Positions 18,095-24,721 of a DNA stretch of 32,829 nucleotides are shown piece by piece. Source of the stretch: Akkermansia muciniphila (lineage in GTDB: Bacteria > Verrucomicrobiota > Verrucomicrobiia > Limisphaerales > UBA11320); contig CAMAVD010000027.1 in assembly GCA_945861575.1 (NCBI GenBank), positions 1 through 32,829 of the forward strand, in the 5' to 3' direction. The number at the start of each line of letters is the position of its first letter. The first letter of the stretch is position 1. The notes beneath the pieces are model-generated. The model saw only the letters and a list, made by a program, of their open reading frames with translations. It did not search any database and had not been told where the DNA came from. The position numbers and the translations under genes are program-made.

Positions 18095-18559
18095 ATGGCA
18101 TACTACTTGAGTCAGGATCGAGAGGCGGATGTGGTGGGCGCGTACCGCCGGTATCAACAGTATCTGCATGGAAATCGCAGTAGATTCCCCCTCGGTGCGT
18201 TCGAGCTCGGCACAGCGGAGTGGTGGCAGGACCCGCAGGATCACAAATGCCCTCACGACTCTTGGTTGGAGACGATCACGATTTGTAAAACGGGCCATGA
18301 CTATCGTAGCAAGCTTCGACACTCGGGGATTCACGTGAGACTGGTCGGAGCTTATCACGACGGGTTCATCGAGCTGCAATATCCGATTGTCCACCGTTAC
18401 TCTCTGACTGCCGTAGGCTCGGCGGACGGGTTAGGAGATTGGCTTTGCGACGAGTTCACACTTTCCTCCGAGAGTCACCTCGTCCATGAGATTGAATGGG
18501 AACGAGGTCGTTGGATCATCGAGGCATCAGACATAGCCTTCCGATGGATACCCGGATGA
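18095..18559 (+). CDS. Hypothetical protein, cassette gene
   Basis: A 154-residue soluble protein with no signal peptide or membrane helix and no family I recognise. It begins with ATG 18095, 8 bases after the decayed attC end. It is rich in aromatic and charged residues (AEWWQDPQDHKC near residue 42; HLVHEIEWERGRWIIEASD near the C-terminus). Its TGA ends at 18559, 4 bases before the next attC-like site. Position and size fit an integron cassette gene; most such genes have no known function. A role as an immunity-like or defence factor would be speculation. Confidence 0.7.
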   Translation: MAYYLSQDREADVVGAYRRYQQYLHGNRSRFPLGAFELGTAEWWQDPQDHKCPHDSWLETITICKTGHDYRSKLRHSGIHVRLVGAYHDGFIELQYPIVHRYSLTAVGSADGLGDWLCDEFTLSSESHLVHEIEWERGRWIIEASDIAFRWIPG

Positions 18560-18563
18560 CCGG

Positions 18564-18656
18564 AGCTAACCAGGCTACTCCAATGAACGCGCCGTCACCA
18601 TCCAGGTTTCAGGCTGAGCGTCCATACCGGCGCGTCCCTGAGCAGCGGCGTTGGAC
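18564..18656 (+). repeat. attC-like site 3
   Basis: It begins with AGCTAAC (18564-18570, one mismatch to RYYYAAC) and ends with GTTGGAC (18650-18656, fits GTTRRRY), 93 bases. ACGCGCCG (18587-18594) and CGGCGCGT (18628-18635) are a perfect 8-bp inverted repeat. The loop contains TCCAGGTTTCAGGCTGAGCG, sharing TCCAGGTTTC with the left-most site. It follows the hypothetical gene by 4 bases and precedes hicBA. Confidence 0.62.
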
Positions 18657-18695
18657 GGCCTTGCATTCTCACGAGAAGTGAGGCATAAAAGCTAG

Positions 18696-18917
18696 ATGCG
18701 TAAGTCTGCGAAGAGGGAGTTCAGCGTGATCGTCGAGCGAGACGAGGATGGCTACTATGTCGCCACCGTCCCTGAACTGCCCGGCTGCCATACCCAAGCA
18801 CGCTCTTTGGATATCCTCATGCGGCGAGTGCGTGAGGCGATTGGCGTTTGTCTGGAGGCTAAGGGTGATCTCCGACCGCTGGTTCAGTTCATTGGAGTTC
18901 AGCGCATCGCTGTCTGA
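18696..18917 (+). CDS. hicB: HicB-family antitoxin
   Basis: A 73-residue protein of the HicB/UPF0150 type: FSVIVERDEDGYYVATVPEL then PGCHTQARSLDILMRRVREA, the partial RNase H-like fold that binds and blocks HicA. It lacks the extra C-terminal DNA-binding domain found in longer HicB proteins, so autoregulation by this protein alone is unclear. It lies 39 bases after attC-like site 3, with hicA starting 2 bases after its stop. The order antitoxin-toxin is the reverse of the E. coli order but common elsewhere. It would neutralise HicA in the cytoplasm. Confidence 0.9.
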   Translation: MRKSAKREFSVIVERDEDGYYVATVPELPGCHTQARSLDILMRRVREAIGVCLEAKGDLRPLVQFIGVQRIAV

Positions 18918-18919
18918 AT

Positions 18920-19144
18920 ATGGCGCGTTTACCCCGGCTGCGCGGGAAGGAGATTATCGCGGCACTCCGTCGAGCAGGTTTTGTGGTCCTGCGCGTCAAG
19001 GGCAGTCATCACTTTCTTCGCCATGTCGATGGACGAGCAACGGTCGTGCCGGTTCATGCTGGCGAGACGGTCGGCCCTGGGCTATTCATCAAGATTTTGC
19101 GTGACGCAGACATGGAGTTAGAGGAGTTCGAGTCTTGGCTTTGA
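18920..19144 (+). CDS. hicA: HicA-family toxin (mRNA interferase)
   Basis: A 74-residue YcfA/HicA protein with a dsRBD-like fold that cleaves mRNA independently of the ribosome. Typical motifs are LRGKEIIAALRRAGFVVLR, then KGSHHFLRH containing the catalytic His, VVPVHAGETVGPGLFIKILR and a C-terminal EFESWL. Full length and intact, so probably functional. Only 2 bases separate it from hicB, so the two are cotranscribed. The stop lies 7 bases before the next attC-like site. Carriage of such pairs in cassettes is thought to stabilise arrays against loss. Confidence 0.93.
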   Translation: MARLPRLRGKEIIAALRRAGFVVLRVKGSHHFLRHVDGRATVVPVHAGETVGPGLFIKILRDADMELEEFESWL

Positions 19145-19151
19145 CACAACT

Positions 19152-19300
19152 GTCCAACAAGCCCACTCGACCCAACATTTATCACGTCTTACGTGAGCCC
19201 TTAGCCTCCGAGCTTATCATATGATCACAGTCCCTGCATCCAGGGTTTCATCCGAGTTGGTTCTCGGTCGGCGGGCTGCGGCTCAGTCGGAGCGTTGGGC
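19152..19300 (+). repeat. attC-like site 4
   Basis: It begins with GTCCAAC (19152-19158, fits RYYYAAC), 7 bases after hicA, and ends with GTTGGGC (19294-19300, fits GTTRRRY), 149 bases. The left arm AAGCCCACTCGACC pairs with the right arm GGCTCAGTCGGAGC if a few bases stay unpaired, as in folded attC sites. The right part (19239-19300) nearly duplicates the left-most site of the array, including the CCGAG/CTCGG hairpin. Confidence 0.7.
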
Positions 19301-19368
19301 CACCCGCCCTCGCCATGCGCACTGAAACGCCCCTAGGCTTGGGTCGTTAGTACGCGTCAGCACCCTGA

Positions 19369-19605
19369 ATGAAGGACGGTAGCTACATAACAGGCCCTGA
19401 CCACAAGCCAGCGCAGTTCTGGTGGGGAGTGGTTATCGGGACACTCGGCGGCTTCGTCGGCTGCGTTCCCTGGCAAGCTGGGTTCGGTTGGCATCTGCTG
19501 GTCGCGTTGCTCGTCGGTGTCCTATTCGGCATTTTGGCACGCTCATTCGGTGATCTGTTCTGGCATGCCATGCTGAGAGTGCTTCGGGTTCTATGGCGTT
19601 GGTGA
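19369..19605 (+). CDS. Small membrane protein, cassette gene
   Basis: A 78-residue protein with two hydrophobic segments, about residues 17-33 (FWWGVVIGTLGGFVGCV) and 40-58 (FGWHLLVALLVGVLFGILA), so probably an inner-membrane hairpin. It is followed by a basic amphipathic tail ending VLRVLWRW. No known family. ATG start at 19369, 68 bases after the attC end. It is the last recognisable gene of the array. Confidence 0.6.
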   Translation: MKDGSYITGPDHKPAQFWWGVVIGTLGGFVGCVPWQAGFGWHLLVALLVGVLFGILARSFGDLFWHAMLRVLRVLWRW

Positions 19606-19672
19606 TCGCTAGCTCCCTCAGCGGCGTCGGCCAACAGGGAAGTGACGTAGGCAGGAGCGAGAACATCCAAGT

Positions 19673-19775
19673 CGCTAACCAACCCACTCAATCCGTATGA
19701 CGCCACGGCAGGTCCAGCAGCTGCTAGGGTCGGCCACGCGGCGGTGTGACGGTGGCGAGGAGCGCTGCGCCAGGC
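19673..19775 (+). repeat. Possible degenerate terminal attC-like site
   Basis: CGCTAACCAACCCACTCAATCC from 19673 resembles the left arm of attC-like site 4. A possible right end, GAGCGCTGCGC near 19765, differs from GAGCGTTGGGC at two bases, and CGCCAC/GTGGCG can pair inside. The right block shared by the other sites is not preserved. It may mark the decayed end of the array. Confidence 0.3.
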
Positions 19776-20230
19776 CTTGTCTCTGGCAGGAACCGGAAGT
19801 AAGCCGAGTCCGTCACCCTTCGCCTCGAACTTACGGAGAACACCAGCCGTTCTCATTATGGCAGGGAAGTCCTGTCCCCACTACGGCTCATCGCTTGCCG
19901 AGGCCTGGGATCCCTCCAGGATCCTTGCACTAAAACAGAGAACCGGTGGTGTCGTCCCGGAGGTCCTCAACCGACCGGCTATGGGCTGTGATCCCTTCGG
20001 GATCAGGAGCGGAACGGATCAGCGGGTAACCACTCCCAGAAAGAGGCACGCCGATTTTCAAAATTGAGGACTGCTAGGAGAGCACGCAGGGTGCTTGCGT
20101 TTGAAGGGGTTTGCGGGTTCACTTTCGCGCGAATGCGCATCCTCTGTGTAGCGCCCACTGCCCCGGTAATGTCCAGTTCATTGCCACCTTTATCCTTTCA
20201 TCAAACCAACACTCCAAAGCGGGGTGTAAA
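19776..20230. other. Gene-free region right of the cassette array
   Basis: About 455 bases without a convincing gene. It contains small palindromic motifs, such as GGATCCCTCCAGGATCC near 19908 and GATCCCTTCGGGATC near 19990, that look like dispersed intergenic repeats. No tRNA is recognisable. The promoter of the following gene is presumably in its last part; none is clear. Confidence 0.4.
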
Positions 20231-20860
20231 GTGAGCTCCCCCATCCGAGCAATTCGTCGCGCCACCCTCGACGATTTGCCCAGACTCATCGAGCTCTGGG
20301 AGCTGGAAAAACTTCCGGTGGTGGAGTACGAGCGGCGATTTAAGGACTTTCAAGTCGCCGAGTCGGACACGGGTGAGATCCTGGGAGCCTTGGGCTTGCA
20401 GATCGTCGGATCGGAGGCCCGGATCCACAGCGAGGCCTTCGCACAATTCGAATTGGCCGATGAGCTACGGCGGCGTTTCTGGGAGCGACTGGTGGTGATG
20501 GGGGAGAATCAGGGCTGGGTGCGCGTCTGGACTGAACTCTCTAGCCAGCCCTGGCGGGAGGCCGGCTTGGATCCCGCCTCGTCGGAGCAGCTCGCACGTC
20601 TACCAGAAGCATTTGGCCAAGCTGGGCGGAGTGTCTGGCTGGTGAAGCAGCTTCGGACGGAGCGGGCGAAGGGCTTGCCCTCGATTGAAGCAGAGCTGCA
20701 GCTCCTGCGCCTGGCCCATCAAAGTGAGAACGAGCGACTCATCAGGCGCGCCAGGATGCTGCGCACGGTAGGGCTACTCCTTCTTGCTGGCGTAACCTCC
20801 TGGATCGGATGGTGGGGATACCGTCTCTTCCAAAAGCGGGATAAACTCCCACGTCGCTGA
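20231..20860 (+). CDS. GNAT-like N-acetyltransferase domain protein with C-terminal membrane anchor
   Basis: A 210-residue product if translation begins at GTG 20231; the frame is open further upstream, but that part is not protein-like. Residues about 5-115 have a GNAT-like pattern (IRRATLDDLPRLIELWELEK, then GEILGALGLQIVGSEARIHS and a helix of the acceptor fold), although the usual acetyl-CoA loop R/Q-x-x-G-x-G/A is not clear. It may therefore not be catalytic. A hydrophobic segment (LLLLAGVTSWIGWWGYRLF, about 182-200) near the C-terminus followed by KRDKLPRR suggests a tail anchor in the inner membrane. Target unknown. Confidence 0.65.
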   Translation: MSSPIRAIRRATLDDLPRLIELWELEKLPVVEYERRFKDFQVAESDTGEILGALGLQIVGSEARIHSEAFAQFELADELRRRFWERLVVMGENQGWVRVWTELSSQPWREAGLDPASSEQLARLPEAFGQAGRSVWLVKQLRTERAKGLPSIEAELQLLRLAHQSENERLIRRARMLRTVGLLLLAGVTSWIGWWGYRLFQKRDKLPRR

Positions 20861-20911
20861 GTGAATCCCCATCCGATCTGAACTCGTCAGCGTGGGCTCC
20901 CGACCACAGCG

Positions 20912-21400
20912 CTACTTTTTAGGAGCAGGAGCGGCGGCTTTAGCGGCGGGGTGGCGAATGACGATGAACCAGGCGCTCTGGCTATTATCATTCTTGTCGT
21001 CCCCAGCAAAGATGAGGGTCTCACCTGCGCCGAGGGGCTTCTCGTGGCGGATCACTTCCTTGTGTTTGCCGTAAAGCTTCACCTTGATGCGAGGAGCGCC
21101 CAGGCATTTGACGTCAAACGCGCAGTCCTTGTTGATCTCCACTCGGGTGTACTGATTGGTGTTGATCTGGAAGCCGACCTGCTTCTCCTGAAAGTAGTTC
21201 TTCCACTTGAAGGGCATAGCCTCGAATTGCTTTTTGAGGCTGGCTTCGAGGGGCTTGTGCTCTGGTTTCGGTGAGCTGCCGTCGTTCGTGCCCCAAACCA
21301 GCAAGGCTTCCAACTCGGTATCTGAGGCCAGAGACACTCCCGTGGCAGCGAGAAGACCGACCATCATCAGGGCCTGCCAAGCTGTAAAGAAACGACGCAT
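20912..21400 (-). CDS. Secreted hypothetical protein, third gene of the sigma-factor operon
   Basis: A 162-residue protein with an N-terminal signal peptide (FFTAWQALMMVGLLAATGVS, cleavage near SLAS). The mature part contains LEASLKKQFEAMPFKWKNYF and a beta-rich region with Cys residues (CAFDVKC), and ends in an Ala/Lys/Pro tail. It starts 2 bases after the anti-sigma stop, so it belongs to the sigma/anti-sigma operon. I do not know its function; it may be an envelope protein whose expression is tied to this ECF system. Confidence 0.75.
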   Translation of the reverse strand: MRRFFTAWQALMMVGLLAATGVSLASDTELEALLVWGTNDGSSPKPEHKPLEASLKKQFEAMPFKWKNYFQEKQVGFQINTNQYTRVEINKDCAFDVKCLGAPRIKVKLYGKHKEVIRHEKPLGAGETLIFAGDDKNDNSQSAWFIVIRHPAAKAAAPAPKK

Positions 21401-21402
21401 CT

Positions 21403-21915
21403 TTAGTTCCGGTCGTCGAGGGTGGTATCGACCGACGCCACCTGTCTATCGTAGACCCAGACAATTGTCACTTTTTCTGATTCAGATCGAAACGTTACCG
21501 CTGCGGTTTCGTCCAGGGGGCTCTCGGTTTCCTCGTGGAAGGATAAGGCAGGAAGAGGACCTTCACGCAAGCTCAGGACGAGCATCAGACAGGCCGCAGC
21601 GACTCCGCTGAGCGGAAGCAAAGCCTGGCGCAGCCAGCCAGCGAACCGTGAACCGGCTTCGACCGAGAGCGTTTTCGGGGCAGATTCGGCAGCAGCGATA
21701 CGACGTTCAATCTGGCTGAAATAGAATTCGCGAGACGCGGGCACCTGCATGACTGGATCGGAGTCCTTGAAGGCGCGTGTTACGAAGGAGAGTTCGGCCT
21801 TGAGAGCCTGGAGCTCCGGATCCCGGGCCAGCAAAGTCTCAACCTCCTGCCGCTCGTTGCTGGACAACTCACCGTCCAGGTACGCCTGTATTTTCAGTCC
21901 TAGTTCTTCGTTCAT
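21403..21915 (-). CDS. Anti-sigma factor, single-pass membrane protein
   Basis: A 170-residue protein beginning MNEELGLKIQAYLDGELSSN, the typical start of anti-sigma domains that clamp an ECF sigma factor; Cys and His ligands of the zinc-binding version are absent. A membrane segment at about residues 99-116 (LLPLSGVAAACLMLVLSL) separates a cytoplasmic from a periplasmic part. It lies 1 base after the sigma-factor stop. It should hold the sigma factor at the inner membrane until released by a signal, by inference from family and position. Confidence 0.85.
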   Translation of the reverse strand: MNEELGLKIQAYLDGELSSNERQEVETLLARDPELQALKAELSFVTRAFKDSDPVMQVPASREFYFSQIERRIAAAESAPKTLSVEAGSRFAGWLRQALLPLSGVAAACLMLVLSLREGPLPALSFHEETESPLDETAAVTFRSESEKVTIVWVYDRQVASVDTTLDDRN

Positions 21916-21916
21916 G

Positions 21917-22519
21917 TCAGCTTAACTCCTCACGCTTGTACGCCGCCATCAAAGTTGCCATACGGCGCCGGGCGTAAAATAGACGGGACATAACGGTCCC
22001 GATGGAACAACCCATACGTTTCGCAATCTCTTTATATTCAAGCTCTTCAAACTCGTGCAGCATTAGTACCACACGATGAGGCTCGGACAATTTTCCCAGT
22101 GCCTCATCGATCCGTTTCCGCAGCTCGCCACGCTCCAGTCCCTCGGTGGGATTGGTCAGGATCACCGGCATCTGCCGCTCTACCCCGCCCGACTCTTCTT
22201 CCATCAGCTCGATAGAATCGGCTCGCTGGCGCTTATGCTTGCGAATCTGATCCAAACACAGATTGATCACGATCCGCGTCATCCAGGTGACAAAGCTAGA
22301 TTCGCCTTCAAACTGCTTCAGTCGCTGCCAGCCCTTCACCCAAGCTTCCTGGGATAGGTCCATCGCCTCATCCTCATTCCGCATCATGCTATAGGCACGT
22401 GCGTAAATTTTGTCCCGATGACGGGCGATCAGCTCTTCGAACGTGACCGGATTCCCTCGCTGAGACAACTTGACTAGTCGCTCATCGCTGTAGTCCGAAT
22501 ACTGTTCGCGAACTGGCAT
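21917..22519 (-). CDS. ECF-family RNA polymerase sigma factor
   Basis: A 200-residue sigma-70-family factor with only regions 2 and 4, the extracytoplasmic-function type. Region 2 (about residues 24-95) has AYSMMRNEDEAMDLSQEAWV and FVTWMTRIVINLCLDQIRKH. Region 4 (about 137-192) has LSEPHRVVLMLHEFEELEYK then EIAKRMGCSIGTVMSRLFYA. It directs RNA polymerase to promoters of an envelope or stress regulon. Downstream are its anti-sigma factor (1-base gap) and a secreted protein. hisB is 36 bases upstream on the same strand, so readthrough from hisB is possible. No autoregulatory promoter was clear to me. Confidence 0.95.
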   Translation of the reverse strand: MPVREQYSDYSDERLVKLSQRGNPVTFEELIARHRDKIYARAYSMMRNEDEAMDLSQEAWVKGWQRLKQFEGESSFVTWMTRIVINLCLDQIRKHKRQRADSIELMEEESGGVERQMPVILTNPTEGLERGELRKRIDEALGKLSEPHRVVLMLHEFEELEYKEIAKRMGCSIGTVMSRLFYARRRMATLMAAYKREELS

Positions 22520-22555
22520 TTCGACGGGTTGGCTAGGGCCGATATTCAGGAAAAC

Positions 22556-23218
22556 TCATAGCTTTCCCTTGGTGCTTGGCAGCAAACCCTTGATTCGCGG
22601 ATCTCGTTGACATGCAAAGTCTACCGCCTTAGCGAAGGCCTTGAAAAGGCCCTCGCAAACATGATGGGGCTCCTCGCCGTAGAGCAGTTCTAGGTGCAGA
22701 TTGCAGCGCGCTTCATTGGTAAAGCCCTGGAAAAACTCCCGGGCCAGACCGAAACGAAACGCGCTCGACGGATCCTGTCGACGCTCTGTCTTGCTCACCT
22801 GCTTCATCGAATAGGTATCTAAACCCTTCCACACCAAGTAGGGACGCCCACTGAAATCTACCACGCAACGTGCCAGACACTCGTCCATCGGCACATAGGC
22901 TTCACCGGTAAACGGGTTGCGCGGGTCGAATCCGTTACCATAACGCCGAATTCCCTTTTTATCGCCCAGGGCGGTGGCGATGGCTTGCCCTAAGGCAATT
23001 CCACAGTCCTCCACCGTGTGGTGGGCGTCAACCTCCAGATCTCCCACACAGCGCAGGTTGAGGTCCATGACCGCATGCTTCGCGAACAAGGTCAGCATAT
23101 GGTCAAAAAAGGGCACACCCGTGGCGATTTTCGACTTCCCCCGACCGTCGATATTCAACTCGATCCGGATCTGAGTCTCTTGAGTGATTCGTTTCAGCCG
23201 TGCGATACGCGCTGTCAT
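22556..23218 (-). CDS. hisB: Imidazoleglycerol-phosphate dehydratase
   Basis: The histidine-biosynthesis enzyme that dehydrates imidazole glycerol phosphate to imidazole acetol phosphate with two Mn ions. Of 220 residues, the motifs are PFFDHML (about 37), DAHHTVEDCGIALG (about 63), RRYG, VPMDECLARCVVDFSGRPYL, and EEPHHVCEGLFKAFAKA (about 185), with STKGKL at the end. It is about 20-25 residues longer than typical monofunctional forms because of two insertions: NGFDPRNPFTGE after RRYG, and a stretch after KGLDTYSMKQ (TERRQDPSS). There is no fused histidinol-phosphatase domain. No other his gene lies nearby. ATG start at 23218. Confidence 0.96.
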   Translation of the reverse strand: MTARIARLKRITQETQIRIELNIDGRGKSKIATGVPFFDHMLTLFAKHAVMDLNLRCVGDLEVDAHHTVEDCGIALGQAIATALGDKKGIRRYGNGFDPRNPFTGEAYVPMDECLARCVVDFSGRPYLVWKGLDTYSMKQVSKTERRQDPSSAFRFGLAREFFQGFTNEARCNLHLELLYGEEPHHVCEGLFKAFAKAVDFACQRDPRIKGLLPSTKGKL

Positions 23219-23344
23219 CGCCGCACCTAATCAGAGCGCCCACTAAAACGAAAGTGCTATTTCAGAATCTTCCTAGGGTTTCGAAGTCTCTCAGACTGTT
23301 CTGCCTTGCGTCCCTCTTGTCCCGGCGGCAGATTCCACCCTCAC

Positions 23345-24328
23345 GTGAGGCGCCTGTTTGTCATTCTTGTTTGGATTCTAGTCGCCCAGTCCCCTGCGTC
23401 TGCAGCGACCCAAACACCTCGTATCCAGAGGGTTTCCTTCCAGGGACGCGACTACGTGAAGGTTTCCAGCTGGGCTCCGATCGCCGGCCTTACTCCGCGA
23501 TGGCTGACCCCCGACAAGGAACTGCAGCTCCAGAACAACAAGGTCACCCTACACCTTTCACACGACTCCCGACGCATCCGCTGCAACGGCGTCTGGGTCT
23601 GGCTATCGGCCCCGATCCTGATGCGGGATCGCGACGCCCTGCTTCCCTATTTGGACATCGCCACCACCCTGAACCCCATCCTCGCCCCCACCCAGACACG
23701 TCGCCCGGTCCGACTCATCTGCCTCGATCCGGGACACGGGGGTGATGACACGGGCAAGCGCCAAGCGGGCCGGCATGAGAAGGAGTACACGCTGCTGTTG
23801 GCCAAGGAGCTAGGCAAGCTCCTCACACGCTCAGGCTACAAGGTGGTTCTGACCCGGTCCACCGATCGTCGGGTGGAGAGAATGGATCGACCGCTCATGG
23901 CCCGTCAGGCGAAAGCTGATCTCTTCATCAGTCTCCACTACAACGGCGCAGATGTGCCCTCAGCTCAGGGGGTGGAAGTCTATTCCCTCACGCCAGCAGG
24001 GGCCAGTTCGACCAACGCTGGAGGAGAGGGGGCAGACCACCCAGTCTGTGTTGGAAACAGCTGGAATGAGCGGAACATGCAGCTCGCTTTTCTGATGCAA
24101 AAAGCCCTGGTGCAAAGGTTGGGACGCGAAGATCGCGGGGCGCGACGAGCGCGTTTTGAAGTTCTCCGGGAAGCCACCATGCCCGCCGTCCTAATCGAAG
24201 GGGCGTTCATGAGCAATCCCTCGGAGGCGCGCTGGATCTACTCCTCCACCGAACGAACTCGGCTAGCCCAAGCCATTGTCGATGGCGTGAAGAGCTACGA
24301 AAAGTGGATCGGTGTCACTGCCCGCTAG
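23345..24328 (+). CDS. N-acetylmuramoyl-L-alanine amidase (Amidase_3), exported
   Basis: A zinc amidase that cuts the bond between MurNAc and the stem peptide of peptidoglycan in the periplasm. With the GTG start at 23345 (327 residues) the signal peptide is RRLFVILVWILVAQSPASA; a TTG at 23306 would add 13 residues and is less likely. Residues about 20-125 are a beta-rich N-terminal region. The amidase domain carries LDPGHGG (first Zn His), a Glu in GRHEKEYTL, SLHYN (Zn His), and the catalytic Glu in LIEGAFMSN. An insertion of about 20 residues rich in Gly, Ala and Ser (GASSTNAGGEGAD) follows VYSLTP. Probable roles are wall turnover or daughter-cell separation. Confidence 0.93.
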   Translation: MRRLFVILVWILVAQSPASAATQTPRIQRVSFQGRDYVKVSSWAPIAGLTPRWLTPDKELQLQNNKVTLHLSHDSRRIRCNGVWVWLSAPILMRDRDALLPYLDIATTLNPILAPTQTRRPVRLICLDPGHGGDDTGKRQAGRHEKEYTLLLAKELGKLLTRSGYKVVLTRSTDRRVERMDRPLMARQAKADLFISLHYNGADVPSAQGVEVYSLTPAGASSTNAGGEGADHPVCVGNSWNERNMQLAFLMQKALVQRLGREDRGARRARFEVLREATMPAVLIEGAFMSNPSEARWIYSSTERTRLAQAIVDGVKSYEKWIGVTAR

Positions 24329-24413
24329 ACCCTGTCGGGGTTATCCCCAACGCACATGAGTCAGGCTGTGAAGCTCGTTTGTGCTGAGTTATCCTAGAAA
24401 CGCGAGTTTCCCC

Positions 24414-24434
24414 AAAATCCGGCAGCCGGATTTT
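24414..24434. terminator. Bidirectional hairpin terminator
   Basis: AAAATCCGG and CCGGATTTT form a perfect 9-bp stem with a 3-base loop, with an A-run before and a T-run after, between convergent genes. Just before it is another small hairpin, GAAAC-GCGA-GTTTC (24397-24410), with a GNRA-type loop. This is suitable as an intrinsic terminator in both directions for the amidase and the opposing operon. Confidence 0.75.
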
Positions 24435-24436
24435 AA

Positions 24437-24463
24437 TTCTAGCAGGCCGACGGCCTGCTAGAA
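24437..24463. terminator. Perfect 12-bp hairpin containing a stop codon
   Basis: TTCTAGCAGGCC and GGCCTGCTAGAA are perfect inverted repeats with a 3-base loop (GAC). The TAG stop of the minus-strand zinc-ribbon gene (24460-24458) lies in this stem. With the neighbouring hairpin it forms a double terminator-like structure between convergent genes. Confidence 0.6.
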
Positions 24464-24721
24464 CGTGATCGCCTCATTGGCTTTTCCACATTGAGGGCAG
24501 CGGGATCGATCGACATCCGAGTCGTCGGTGTAGACGAAGCCACATTCGTCGCAGCGGAAGACGCTGTCATCGCTCGGAGAGAAGCCAAAACGTCGCCTCA
24601 GCTGTTCGGAACGCCAGCCCACCGCCAGGAGTCCCAACAGAAGCAGGGCCACGTAGCCGCAGACGACGGTCTCCAGGGACATGGCAAGGAGCAGAGGGGC
24701 GATCGGCAGCATGAGCATCAT
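24458..24721 (-). CDS. Small membrane protein with C-terminal zinc ribbon
   Basis: An 87-residue protein with a hydrophobic N-terminal half (two helices, about residues 2-20 and 21-36) and a C-terminal rubredoxin-like zinc ribbon CDECGFVYTDDSD...CPQCG (two CxxC pairs). Its ATG overlaps the stop of the TonB-like gene by 4 bases, so it is the last gene of the binding-protein/ExbBD operon. Function unknown; a metal-binding accessory membrane protein is the simplest reading. Confidence 0.75.
   Translation of the reverse strand: MMLMLPIAPLLLAMSLETVVCGYVALLLLGLLAVGWRSEQLRRRFGFSPSDDSVFRCDECGFVYTDDSDVDRSRCPQCGKANEAITF

Larger units (their letters stand above)
16827..19775 (+). mobile_element. Integron cassette array without integrase (CALIN-like)
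   Basis: Seven attC-like segments, described singly below, divide this 3-kb stretch into units of about 100-640 bases. Their 3' ends share a GGCTC or CCTCAG block and close with GTTRRRY; their 5' ends carry RYYYAAC or close variants. The coding frames are short, mostly on the plus strand, and their stops lie 4-8 bases before an attC, as in gene cassettes. Cargo includes a HicBA toxin-antitoxin pair, a stabilising cargo common in sedentary chromosomal integrons. No integrase (intI) or attI is present in the window; the only recombinase-like frame is an unrelated truncated one in reverse orientation. This is an inference from sequence patterns; a covariance-model scan for attC would decide it. 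Confidence 0.65.
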
